Part shown: piece after piece, positions 11,001 through 21,602 of the stretch
How positions within the stretch are numbered: the first letter of the stretch is position 1
Layout: every line of letters begins with the position of its first letter
Origin: Edaphochlamys debaryana
Taxonomy: Eukaryota > Chlorophyta > Chlorophyceae > Chlamydomonadales
NCBI GenBank assembly: GCA_016858145.1
Contig: JAEHOE010000021.1
Span: 868,001-932,000, forward strand
Length of the DNA stretch: 64,000 nucleotides
Direction of reading: 5' to 3'
The notes under the pieces: generated by a model
What the model was told of the DNA's origin: nothing
Seen by the model: only the letters and a program-made list of their open reading frames with translations
Database searches by the model: none
Translations under genes and position numbers: made by a program

Positions 11001-14000
11001 GCTTCCATTGCTGATCCCGGCGCTGCTGCTTTCTCAGCTACGTACGTGTTGCATGCTCCATGCTTCTGCGTTCGCGCCCTCCCAAGCTTGCGCCCCTCGT
11101 CCTCATGCCGGCCAGCTCTTATCTCCTCCGCCGCCGCCTCTTGGCTCGTTTTGGCCCGCAGCTTCAAGCCTGTAAAACATCATCATCCCCTCCCCCCTCT
11201 CCACGCACAGGGTGGGCGAGCTGGACCCCCGCGTGGTCTCGGAGCGCCTGGGCTTCCTCACAGCCGCGCCGCCGGGGGCCGTGCGGTTCCGCTCGGTGCG
11301 CGCCTCGGGCTACAACCCCACCATCTTCCACAGGTGGGGGGTGGGGCCTGTCGGGGTGCAGGCGTGGGGCACAGGATGGCGCACGGCTGGGGGCCTGGAC
11401 CCGGTGGATGTGTGAGCCCTGCAGTCGGTGCGGTTGTCAGCCCTGACTGCAAGCACTGTTTGAGGCGGCCCCTGCGACTGCGCCCGCAGCTTCAGCAACA
11501 TGCCCATAGTGCCAGTCCCCATGCCGCCCGCCGACCCCGTTGGCGGCGGCGGCGGCAGCCCTGGCGTCGGCGGCGGCGGCGGCGCCCGTACGCACGTGGC
11601 GGTTGGTTTCGTGGATCTCGGATCCCTGGCGGCGGCGCTGGCGCGGCCCGAGTGGGACGCGGCGGTTGAGGCGGCGGAGCGGCAGCTGTCAGAGACCGCC
11701 GCCGCCGCCGCCCCGGCGGCGGCGGTGGCGGGGGCCCGGTGTTGGTGCGGTGGGTGGGTTTCGAGGCGTCGCCGTACGCTGTGGCCAAGACGCTGGTGCT
11801 GGAGCGCATGCTGAGGAGCGGAGGGCCCGGGGCCACGGAGGCCGCCATGCAGGTGCGGGCTGTGCTGTGCTGTGCTGTGCTGTGCTGTGCTGTGCTGTGC
11901 TGTGCTGTGCTGTGCTGTGCTGTGCTGTGCTGTGCTGTGCTGTGCTGTGCTGTGCTGTGCTGTTGCGGTGCTGTCCTGTGCGGTGCGGGGCGGTGTGAAT
12001 GTTGTGTGCTGCGCTTTCGGGGCCATGCCGCTGTGCGGTGCTGTTTTGTGCTGAAGCGGTGTGTCGTCAACCTTGAAAGCATGCGATGATACCTGCTATA
12101 CCCTCAACCCCGCCGGCCCCCCTGCCCCCCGCACGACCGTGCAGGTGTGGTTCTCTGCGGCCTGGACCCGGGACACGCTCGCCGCCTTCCGTGCTGCCCT
12201 CACCCAACTCATGACAGAGCTGCTGGGCGGCGGCGGCGGCGGCGGTGGTAGCAGGGCTGGCGGCGGCGGCGGCGATGCCAACCGCGTGCTGGCCGAGGGC
12301 CGGGATGCCGTACTGCCGTACCTGCGGGCCTGGCAGCTGAAGGAGGTGCCGCTGGCGGAGGCGCGGAGGCGGTGGATGGCCGACCGCAAGCGGACGCTGT
12401 GTGCCATTGGGGAGTTCACTGAGAGGGTGAGCGGATGGGAAGAGGGGAGGGATAGGGCGGCAGGATGGCGAATGCGCTGCAGGGGTGGTGGCGCTTTGCT
12501 GGACTGGGGGGCAGCTGTCTGGGAAGGGCCCTAGGCTTCACGTCACATGTTGCCGCTTACCGGTGCCTCCGCTACGTCTTTGGTAAGCGCTCTGGCACTA
12601 AGCTCCTTCCCTCCTCCCCTTCTCCTCCCCCCCCTTCCCCGCCTCCCCCAGGCCGACCGTATGGCCCTGTGCGAGTACCTCCTCACCGGCCAGCTGCCGG
12701 GACTGGAGGCACCCAGCGGCGGCGGCGGCAGCGGCGGCGGCGGCAGCGGCGGCAGCGGCGGCGGCGGCGGCAAGGGTGGCGGCGGCAGCAGCGGCAAGGG
12801 TGCCGGCGGCGGCAAGGCGAAGGGCTCCTCCAGCAGCGGCACCGCTGCCGGCAGCGGCAGCGGCAGCGGCAGCGGCAGCGGCAGCGGCAGCGGCAGCGGC
12901 AGCGGCAGCGGCAGCGGCAGCGGCAGCGGCGGCGGCAGCGGCGGCGGGGGCCTAGTGGGCAGTGTGGTGATGTTCGTGGCGCCCGCGGGGGGGGGCCCGG
13001 AGCGGTCCCTGGATGAGAGCTTCCTCGAGGTGGGGTGGGGTGGGGTGGGGTGGGGTGGGGTGGGGTGGGGTGGGGTGGGGTGGGGTGGGGTGGGGTGGGG
13101 TGGGGTGGGGTGGGGTGGGGTGGGGTGGGGTGGGGTGGGGTGGGGTGGGGTGGGGGTGGGGGTGGGGAGAGGGGGCCTTCGACACTGGAAGCGGGCACGG
13201 GGCACGCAGGGAGGTCATGAGCTTTGAGGTGGGGCGCGCTGAGGGCACGGGAGATCGATGTGGCGTGCGGTTGGGTGTTGCGCTGAGCGCCTGCAAGCTT
13301 CTAGGCGCGTACAATCCCTTGCTTGTGCTGAGGCCGACTGTTCAGGGTCTGTCGCGAGGCATGTACCGGTACTTTATTGATTGGGATTGTCCCCTCCATC
13401 TTCATCTCGTGCGTCTCTCCATCGGCCACCCGATTCGCCTCCTGCCTCTATCACCGCCTCGTTCACCCCCCTGCCCCCAACACAGACGCTGCACCCTCGG
13501 GACATCTTCGCCGCCCGCCTGCGGGGCGGCCCCGGCGGGCGGCCGCTGCCGGACGTTGTGAGCGCAGGGGCGGCGCTGCTGCGGGAGCGGGTGCGGAGGC
13601 TGGCGGCGCTGCTGGCGAGCGGCCGGGTGGAGGTGCAGGTGAGCGGGCAGGGCGTAGGGGAGGGATACCGTAGGGCTACGTGTGGGATGCGGTAAGGCCT
13701 CTCAACCACTAGCGGGCCAGGGCTAGGGAGGGTGGCGGAGTGGTGGGGCCACGCGCGGGATGCGGTAACGCTCCTGACGCTCTGGACCAGGGGCGCAGGG
13801 GGCGTGCAGATCTTCCTGCCGTACGACCCGCCTTCCTCCGTCCAGCCCGCCCGACGGCCTTTGCACCTCGCCCTCCCCAACCCTCCCTCTCTGCGCCCCG
13901 GAGTGCATGCAAGGTTGCGAGTCCCGCTCTGCCACCCCACGCTCCTCTCCCTCCCTCCCTGCCCCCCCCCCAGCTGCGCCTTCGCTCCGTGGAGCCGGGT

Positions 14001-16034
14001 GACCCCGCCACCGCCTCCCTCGTGGCCCGCCACCGCCCCGCCTCCGTCTCATGGTCCAACGTGCCCGACTACTGCCACCCCGCCAAGGTGTGTGGGTGGG
14101 GGGGGGGGGGCACACGGCAGGGGAATGAACCGTTGGGAGCGGTGCTAGGAGCAGGGGGGTTCATGGGTTTGCCGACGGGTGGCCAGCGTCCCCTGCGGTG
14201 GCTGTGCGGATGCGACGCCAAGCAGGAGAGGGGGGCGGCACGGGGCAGGGAAACGAACAGTTTGGAGCGGTGCTAGGAGGCCGACCCCTCTGCTCGTGGC
14301 TTCAAGGTCCAAGGTCAAGGTGTTTGCGGATGAAGTGCCGGTTTGCCGACGGGTGGTCAGCGTCCCCTGTAGTGGCTGTGCGGATGCGATGCCAAGCAAG
14401 GCCGGGGCCACCCCAGTCGCGTGGGCCATGTGCTACCCACGTGTACGGCTGCATGTCGGCCTGCCGTACTGCCGCACGTGCCGCATGGCACACTGGAACC
14501 TGCCTGGTGGCTCGTCCGTTGGGCACAAGCCTGATCCGCCCTCGGTTGGTTGCCTTGTTCCCCGTAGCTCCACTCCCAACTGTATTACTACATTATTACA
14601 CATACACATCATTACATTCTCGTTACCCAACACATCATTGCACATGTAACACAAGACTGGTCCGCCCATGACTGCCCCCGCAGTTCCACTCCCTAGCCCG
14701 CGCCTGCTCCGCCCGCGGCCCCGGTGCCGCCGCCGCGCCCACCGCCCACCACCTGACAGCCATGAACTGGCCCTTCGACGTGGCGGGCGCCAGCCACCTG
14801 GACGCCATGATGCCGTACATCATCGAGGTACGGCATCACACATCCCTGCTGGGGCTCACTCACTATGAGCGCGGGACGTTGTGCCACGCACCAAGCGTCT
14901 TTTCGACACGTCCAGGGATCAGGTCCAAGTGCCAGAGCACCACGTGCCCCTCAACCGCCTCAAGTGTCCCCCCCCCCCCGCACGCTCTGCAGGGAATGGG
15001 GGGAGGCGGTGCGAGCAGCTCCCGCGGCGGCAGCGGCAGGCGCGCTGGCGGCGGCGGCAGGGGCCGCCGTGGCGCCGCCGGCGGCAGCGGCGGTGACAAG
15101 GACGGGTTGGACATCCCCAAAGAGCTGGAGCAGGCGAGTACCTGGGGCTCAAGCAGGCGCGTGCCTGGGGATTGCCTTGTCTATTCGGACCCTTTGGCTT
15201 TCTTGCTCAGCTCTGGTGCTGCTGCTCCAACTGCCCTGGCTCGGGCTCACCTCTCCGCGGGAGGCTCATCTTCCCGGGCGCTGCCTGTTGTGTGAAGCCA
15301 TCGGGACGTGCCTGATATGAGCGGCCTCCCCTTTATCTCCCCTGAGCTCCGCTCCGCCCCCAGACGGTTCTGGCCCTGGTGGACGCGGGGGAGCGGGCCG
15401 TGTGCGACTACCTCACCGCCACCTTCGCGGCCGCATCCTCTGCCTCCGCCGCGGGCCCCACCGCGGGACCTGCTGGTGGCGGCGCCGCTGCCTCGTCGGC
15501 CTCGGCCTCCGGCAGCAGGCGGCAGCCGCCCCATATGCTGCTGCTGGCGCCGCCGCCCGACAACCCCCGCAACCTGGCGGACTTTGCGCTCTTCCGGCGG
15601 CACTACCTGGTGAGCGGCCCACGGGCGAGGAGGTGCTGGCTGGGGGCATTGTGAGTGGCTGCGCCGCCGGGATCCGGGATAACATACCGGTGTCAACAGG
15701 GCCGCGGCCGCGCAAGCTTCTGTCTGAACCAGTCGGTCTCCCACTTCCCATCCCCTCGCCCGTGTTTGCCCCGCCCCACCTACCGCCCTGCCGTTCTGTC
15801 CCCCGCTCCAATCGGTCCGCCCAGGCCTGGGCGGCCGCCTTCTGTGAGGCTGGCGGCCTGGAGCCGCCCCCGCCGCCGCCCAGCGGGGCCGGCCCCTCCC
15901 CCGCGGGGGGTAGCGCTCTGTGGTCCCGGCTGGAGCCCGGCTGCTGCGAGGTCACGGAGCCGCCCAGCTTTGGGCCCCTCACCCGCACCAACTCCTCCTT
16001 CAGCATGGCGCTGGCCTACCCGCCGGAGCCGTAA
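8044..16034 (+). CDS. Large TPR-domain protein of unknown function (15 exons)
   Basis: Exons: 8044-8421, 8571-8684, 8948-8995, 9122-10524, 10794-10931, 11211-11333, 11490-11852, 12145-12426, 12652-13029, 13486-13638, 13974-14087, 14684-14827, 14993-15133, 15364-15609, 15825-16034. The product is about 1411 aa, assuming one missing base in exon 7. Residues about 65-180 (motifs THRGRVLKGRL, EPFFK, DGALGLRVDNP) resemble, from memory, an N-terminal domain seen in TPR/SET proteins of plants and fungi. Two TPR-like blocks follow in exon 4, then an acidic linker and a conserved region (WPPGCDVPTARRLLWDAYE). The C-terminal half has a well-kept motif, WSNVPDYCHPAKFH plus MNWPFDVAGASHLD, whose family I cannot name. 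No SET domain was found. Gly/Ser and Ala runs are inserts. The exon 13 donor is uncertain. Confidence 0.75.
11861..11960 (+). repeat. (TGTGC)n pentanucleotide array in intron 7
   Basis: About 20 perfect copies of a 5-bp unit begin eight bases after the exon 7 donor at 11853 and pass into degenerate copies. The array creates spurious long open frames because five is prime to three. Confidence 0.95.
12850..12927 (+). repeat. (GGCAGC)n array encoding a Gly-Ser run in exon 9
   Basis: Thirteen copies of a hexamer lie within an in-frame exon, so the product has a (Gly-Ser)n linker of about 26 residues inside a longer Gly/Ser/Lys tract. It is likely an unstructured, length-variable spacer. Confidence 0.9.
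13030..13155 (+). repeat. (GGGGT)n array starting exactly at the intron 9 donor
   Basis: About 24 copies of GGGGT/GTGGG begin at the donor GTGGGG (13030). Each unit repeats a donor-like GTGGGG, and the G-rich transcript could fold as G-quadruplexes. The complementary strand gives a fake Pro/Thr/His-rich reading frame. Confidence 0.95.
14121..14401 (+). repeat. Diverged tandem duplication inside intron 11
   Basis: Blocks at about 14121-14230 and 14250-14401 repeat each other; the GTTTGCCGACGGGTGG segment is at 14167 and 14341. Nearer the exon, an acceptor-like stretch CCCCGTAG plus CTCCACTCCC (about 14562-14578) repeats the true acceptor and start of exon 12 (CCCCGCAG plus TTCCACTCCC, 14676-14693) about 115 bp upstream. 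Confidence 0.75.
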
Positions 16035-16136
16035 CAGTAGCACTAGAGCTTACCGGAGCCGGAGCAGCAGTGCCGGAGCTCGTGCGGGAGGGATGCGACT
16101 GGAGTGCTGGGCACTAGTGCAGGCTTACGTCATCGC

Positions 16137-16141
16137 TGTAA
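16137..16141 (+). terminator. Polyadenylation signal TGTAA of the TPR gene
   Basis: TGTAA, the usual chlorophycean signal, lies about 105 bp after the stop codon at 16032-16034. Confidence 0.65.
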
Positions 16142-16635
16142 TCGCTGAGTCGTGGAAGCGCTGACGCGGGGAGGGCGGACCGCTTCCTGCCGCCGAGGGG
16201 TTGGGGGGACAACGGAGGACGCAAGGGCAGGAGCAAGGGCAGGAACGCTATGGAGGGCGACCGAGTATCGGCCAGGACCGTGCTGTGCTTGCGTACGGGG
16301 AGGCTTGGAGCTGAGGGTCTTCGCTGGACGATCGTGTGGTGGAGCCTTGGGATGAGGGAGTAGAGCTGGGCCGGGTCCTGCTGGGCCTCGCTGGGCCTGG
16401 CATGTGCATCGTCGCGGCGCAATGGCATGGCGGGCGGTTAGGTTGGGTTGGGGTATGCGCAGTAGCGTGGTGGCCTAAAGTGTGGGAGTAGAGCTGTGCT
16501 GGGTCCGGCTGGGCCTCCGCCTGGCATGCGCACCGACGCGTCGAGGGCAGAACCGAGGGAGAACCCCGGCCTCTTGTAGTGCGAGTTTGTTGCAGTGCCC
16601 CTCGCCCACGGCAGAGCCGCTGCCCACATCATCAA
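16142..16635. other. Convergent intergenic spacer
   Basis: This lies between the 3' ends of the TPR gene (+) and the GLR gene (-), bounded by polyadenylation signals on both strands. A duplicated phrase (GGGAGTAGAGCTG-GCTGGGTCC) appears near 16357 and 16486. No gene was seen. Confidence 0.5.
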
Positions 16636-16640
16636 TTACA
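16636..16640 (-). terminator. Polyadenylation signal of the GLR gene
   Basis: TTACA on the plus strand is TGTAA on the minus strand, 131 bp beyond the GLR stop codon at 16771-16773. Confidence 0.6.
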
Positions 16641-16770
16641 ATTGATGCCCCTCCCTGCCACCAACTCAGCCAGTCGTACTTCGCTGTCTAACATGCATGC
16701 GTCGTCCTGACCCTTGCCTAACCCCCAACCTAGCCACCGGAACTGCTCTCCCAACAACACCAAAACAAGC

Positions 16771-19700
16771 CTACCGCTGAGCATCTAGGCGCGACGGCTC
16801 ACGCACTTCGCTGCCGCTGTCATGAGAACTGTCCCCGTCCCCGTCAGCCCCGCCGCCATTCCCAGCGCCACCGCCCTCCACCCAACCACTGCTGGCCGCC
16901 GCCTTGCCGCTTCCGCTGCTCTCGATCCCCTTCCCACCTCCAGCACTCGCCACCACTGCTGGTGGTCCAGTAGTGCTCACATCCTCAACGTAGGCAGCTT
17001 TGGAGCCACCCACCGCCACTCCCGCTGACGCTCCCGCCGCCGCATCACCACCAGCAACAGGGCTCCCTTCGTCCCCGCCGCCGTCGGCCCCCACCTGCCG
17101 GCGGCCGCGGGCCCGCATGTGGACCCAGCTGCATCCAAACACCGCCAGCGCCAGCACGAGCGCCGCGGCCTGGAGGATAAACAGCCCGCACACGTCCACC
17201 ACGTTGATTGAGACCAGACCGTCGCTCGCTGCTTCCCCGGCGCTCGCCCAACGTGCTGCGTCCGCGGCTGCGTTGCACATGGCTTCAGTGTCCGTGGGGA
17301 AGTGCAGGGTCACCGCCTCCCCGGCGCCACCCGATTCGATGAACTCGGCGAGCAGGACGCTCAGCGCGGTGACCAGCGGGTTGGAGGTGGAGGGGCTGGG
17401 GGATGCCGAGGCGGCGGTGGGGACGGCCTTGCGCAGGGGGATGGCTGGGTGGGCAAACGTACGGCGACCGCATACAGCGGAGCAGGGGCAGAAGGGCGGG
17501 CGGGGCAGGAAGGTCAGGGCGCGGGAGGTGCGAGGGGCATGGTGAGCGTACACCACAGTCCCCAGGCCGGCCAGGCCCGCGCGGGCCCACACAGGCCCTG
17601 CCAGAGAGACGCAGGCCCCCACACCCGCCACCACGCCCTCAGCCATCACCAGCCGACTGCTCACCGTAGTAGCCAAACGACAGCAGCTGCCCCACGATCT
17701 GGAGGCCGCAGAAGCGCTCGTCTGTCGCCAGCGTGTAGCGGGTGTGGAGGTCCGTGTTGATACCGCCAATGCACCGACCTGCGGGCGATACGTGGGGCAA
17801 GGACCGAGACACGGAGCGTCGCCGTCATCAGGCCCGCACGGCACGGCACAGTCCATGCTCGACCGTGGTCCCCTGCCGTACGTACAGCACAGGTGTCGTA
17901 CCACACAGCAGCATGGGCAAGGACCGAGTCACGGAGCGTCGCCGTCATGCTCTGGCCCGCGCGGCACGGCACGGCACGGCACGGCACAGCGCATGCTTGA
18001 CCGTGGCACGCACGCCACGCAGGTACCGGCAGGCCCCTGCCGTACATGCATGACACACATGTCGTACCGTACAGCAGCACGCGCCGTACAACGTACGTAC
18101 CCTGCAGTACGGCGTCCAGGAAGGCCTCCTGCGAGTCGTCCACGATCAGGGTGCGGATGGTGGGGTACTTGCGCGCCGCGAAGGCCAGTGCCTGCGTGCT
18201 GTTGCGCAGGCAGGCGGGCAGGCTGTAGCGGATGAAGTCGTTGACCGAGGTGATGGTCTGGCGCGGCTGGCCCTGCAGGGGTCAGGGCGAGGTGTGGCAG
18301 GGCGGCGGCGGGGCGGGTCAAGGGGCAGGGCTCGCGTCGTCGGAGCCGCGGGAGGTGAGAGCGGGATGTGTGCCAATTGCGGGGCGAGGGCACGGCGATC
18401 GTGCGACGAAGGGGCGCCATGCAACCGCTCGCTGCCCTCCGCCGCGTCCCGCCCAGCCGCAAGTCAGGACCTGCCTGTCGCGTGAAGAAGGCCGCCAGGT
18501 TCGCTGTGTAGGCTGACACGAGCAGCAGGCTGGTGAAGGCGAAGCACATGACGTAGATGCGGCCCGAGACCGTGGTGGCGCGAATGATGTCGAGCGCGAA
18601 GAACGTGGTGAAGCCTCTGCGGGGTTTGGGGGGTTTGGGTTGGGGCGGTGCGTGACGGTCGGATGGAGCAATCACGCACGTTCAGCTGGCGGCAGCACCG
18701 CAGCACCAGCCATGCCGGGCATCACGTGCGTGGGCCGGGGGGGGGGGGGGGGGGACCGGAGGGTTCAGCCGGAACAGGTCTTAGGGTGGGCTTGAACCAT
18801 CACAGGACCCCCCAGCCCACAAGAGGAACTACCGTCCCCTCCCTTTCCGTAACACTCGTGTGCGTTTTTCCCGCGAGATGTGCCATGAGCCCCTGTGCCC
18901 CTTTGCCCTCGCGGGCCTCCCAGTTCCAGGCGACAACGAGCCCTCCCACAGGTCGTCTCCTCGCCTGCGTAGTCTGCGGAAAACGCCCTACGCCACACCA
19001 CAACCGAGCGCTTTGCTTCGTTAATGTTCTTCTAACCCCCCAGCCCCTGCCCGCCTCACCGGTATACGCCGCTGAACAGGTTCCTGTGAGGGCAACAAAC
19101 CAAGCACGTCGCAGTCATAGATCAAGGATTCTGGGGTTATACAATACCGCCCAGAGCCACCCATCCTTCCATCCACCCACCAGGGCAGCGGCGGAATGAA
19201 CGCAGCCGCCTCGGGCGCCGCTGGCGGGAAGTCGTCCTCGTTGGTGTGGCCCTCGAGCATCCAGAACACGACACCCGTGACCACAATCATGCCGCCGATG
19301 CAGCCCCACACGCCCGCCGTGAAGGGCTGCAGGAAGGTGGTGGCGCGCTCGCTGAAGGGCGGCCGCTGCACCTCGGGCTTGGTGGTGACCACCGTGTACC
19401 TGATGAGCCGCAAGGTGGTTAATTAGTCAGGGTTTAGCATGCGGGCGGGTGGGAGGGGCGACCAAGGAGCAGCGGTTGGTTGGCAAGGGGGCTTGGTGGT
19501 GACCACCGTGTACCTGAATCGGTTGGGGGTTGGCGTGGTAATGAAGCGCGGTGAGCAGGGCAGGCGTCAGGCCTCGCTCAGGCCCCCTTGGGCGGGTTGG
19601 TGTAAGCTGTCATCAGAGCCCCTAGGCTATGGGCTTCCGCTCCGACTCGGTCATGGGTCATGGGTCATGGGTCATGGGTCATGGATCATGGATCATGGAT

Positions 19701-21315
19701 CATGGATCATGGATCATGGATCATGGATCATGGATCATGGATCATGGATCATGGATCATGGATCATGGATCATGAATCATGGATCATGGGCAAAACTAAA
19801 GTGGGGTGAGCAGGGCGGGCTCGCTCCCAGACCTAGGGCCCCCTGGGGCGGGCTGGCTGGTGTCCTCTCTCGAGCACTTGCTACCCAGCAGCTCCTCACC
19901 CGAAGGGGATGGAGGGCGTCAGGAAGTCCATGGAGCTGACTCGGTCGGGCGTGAGCTGCGTGGAGGACAGCACCATGTCGAAGCCCCCCGCCCCCAGCGC
20001 CCATTTGCGAGCGTCCACGCCCTTGGGCGCACGCGCGACTGCAACCGTGAAGTTGAAGCTCACGCCGTGGGCAGCGGCGTTGACGACCAGCCCCTGCGTG
20101 TGGCGGCCGCGGACGTGGGGGTGGAGGGGTGGGCGGAGTGGTGCGTGGTGTGGTGTCAGTCACAGCTCAATATTGGCTCCGCTGGTTGCAGCTGACCACA
20201 CACCCAGGCCCCCCATCCCCACCCACCCAGGCCCCCCACCCCCACCCACCCAGGCCCCCCACCCCCACCCACCCAGGCCCCACGGCTGTCACACCGCCCC
20301 CAGCTGGCTGCGTCCCTTAATCCCCTAGCTAAGTTGAGCTCCTCCCTTTGCTTGCATCTGTGGCACGATCTGGCAAACCCACAGATAGACCTACGCGCAG
20401 GAGGTCGATGTTGTAGCCGATCGAGTATAGCAATCGGGCCTTTCAACCCCCATCCACCCTCCCTTTATGTGCTTGCGGCACAAGTTAGCAAACCCACAGA
20501 CAGACCTACGCGCAGGAGTTCAATATTGTAGCCAACCGTGTATGCTGTGATGTCCATACTGGTACCGGGCGCCAGGGCCGCCCACGCATCGAGCACGGAC
20601 TGCGGAGTGGCGGTGGAGAGGCGGCAGAAGCCGTCACCTGGGGACGATCAGGGGTGATGGGATGTAAGGATTTCCTGTGGGGGGAGGCATGGGGTAGAGA
20701 CTGGTGGCGGGGACCAACGCAAAGGGGAAGGGGAGCGGGTGGGCGGGGCGGGCAGGCGGGTGCCTGCGGGTGCGAGGTCAGCGAACTGGGGAGCGTGTCC
20801 AACCAGGTCAGAACTAAGCGTGGGCGGATGGAGGGGTGGCATGGCCGTTACGTATGACCCGAGGGGTATTGTGAAGAGGAGGCGGTGAAGGTGGGGGAAA
20901 GGGGTTGGGGGGGGGACGGCGGGGACGGCGGGGACGGCGGGGTGGGCGGGCACGCGCGGCGAGCACCCGAGCGCACCGTGTACCGTACGTACCGTCCGAG
21001 GCGAGGAGAGGAGCTCGGGGGCCCCGCCAACGGACACGTATAGCGGCCGTCTAACAGTGACCGCGCGTTTGGACCCGAGAGCGAGGCCCGACGGAGTCCC
21101 CGTGCCGCGTTTCGCGGAAAACAGTCTTTTTGCCCAGCCGACTCACCGGTTACCGTCGACCAGTCCATGTTGACCGCTGATATGGTTCGGCCCTGGAGCG
21201 TTGCCAGCTGCAGGTCGAGAGCGGTCGCAGTCGACGCCTGCGAGGCGCATTCCCGGACCAACACAGCCAGCGCCAACGCTGTTGTCCAGAAGTGCTTATC
21301 AAGGCGCGGCACCAT
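16771..21315 (-). CDS. Ionotropic glutamate receptor-like channel (GLR)
   Basis: Nine exons (5' to 3'): 21147-21315, 20510-20637, 19900-20093, 19181-19399, 19060-19083, 18475-18616, 18101-18272, 17665-17778, 16771-17444. All phases agree and give 611 aa. A signal peptide (residues 1-27) leads straight into the ligand-binding S1 lobe (LTPDRVSSMDF); there is no N-terminal amino-acid-sensor domain. M1 is about 190-211. The signature M3 motif SAYTANLAAFFT is at 279-290. S2 includes QTITSVNDFIRY and NPLVTALSVLLAEFIESG. TM4 is about 470-494, then a Ser/Gly/Asp-rich cytosolic tail. The family forms ligand-gated cation channels of the plasma or flagellar membrane; the ligand is not predictable. The intron after exon 6 appears to use a GC donor, and exon 5 is a 24-nt microexon. 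Confidence 0.88.
17808..17970 (-). repeat. 111-bp tandem duplication in GLR intron 7
   Basis: The phrase GGCAAGGACCGAG-CACGGAG and about 50 following bases appear at 17808 and again at 17919. Both are followed by CGGCACGGCAC runs. The duplication is wholly intronic. Confidence 0.8.
19377..19522 (-). repeat. Duplicated 3' splice junction of GLR exon 4
   Basis: GCTTGGTGGTGACCACCGTG plus TACCTGA occurs at 19377 and 19491, an offset of 114 bp. The first is the real acceptor and first codons of exon 4 on the minus strand. The second is an intronic copy that retains the CAG acceptor and about 20 exon nucleotides. Confidence 0.85.
19651..19790. repeat. 7-bp tandem array in GLR intron 3
   Basis: About 20 copies of TCATGGR (four to five TCATGGG, then mostly TCATGGA). 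It lies in the intron between exons 3 and 4, next to the duplicated exon 4 acceptor. Confidence 0.95.
20341..20545 (-). repeat. Duplicated 5' splice junction of GLR exon 2
   Basis: A segment of about 70 bp containing CCTACGCGCAGGAG and the adjoining GYNIEL codons is present at about 20458-20545 (functional exon end and donor at 20510) and again at 20341-20430, offset 115 bp into the intron. The copy keeps the donor GTAGGT and would read GYNIDLLR, but it has drifted. Confidence 0.85.
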
Positions 21316-21597
21316 TTATTAGGTCGTGCAGCGTCGCCTAACGTGTTGAGTTGGGAAGGAGAGTGACGATGGCCTCAAGCCGTTCAATGCCGTTTGTGTC
21401 GAAGGGAATAGCGCCCTCGGTACAAGAAGTCAGCTGGGTAGGGCAGCTCTCCCAGGTCACGGGTAGAACGGTCTGCCGGGACGCGGCTCGGCCTCATGGG
21501 CGTACGGGCCGTGAAGTGCCGTGCTCTGGCAATCTCCGACGCAGCCCTCGTGCCGCGTGCGTTGCGGGCGTCGTGATTCAGCCGGCCCCCTCGTTCG
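21316..21597 (-). promoter_or_regulatory. 5' flank of the GLR gene
   Basis: This is the short space between the GLR start codon and the 3' end of the upstream ShKT/MRH gene, transcribed in the same direction. The GLR promoter must lie here. No TATA box was recognised. Confidence 0.35.
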
Positions 21598-21602
21598 TTA
21601 CA
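21598..21602 (-). terminator. Polyadenylation signal of the ShKT/MRH gene
   Basis: TTACA on plus (TGTAA on minus) lies about 177 bp past the stop codon at 21779-21781. Confidence 0.5.

Noticed and set aside
11740..12089. Cys/Val/Leu-rich frames across 11860-11960
   Set aside because: They are produced by the (TGTGC)n intronic array, with no protein character.
12543..13314. Long Pro/Thr/His-rich minus-strand frames
   Set aside because: They are the complement of the (GGGGT)n and (GGCAGC)n arrays; a period of five or six leaves frames open by composition alone.
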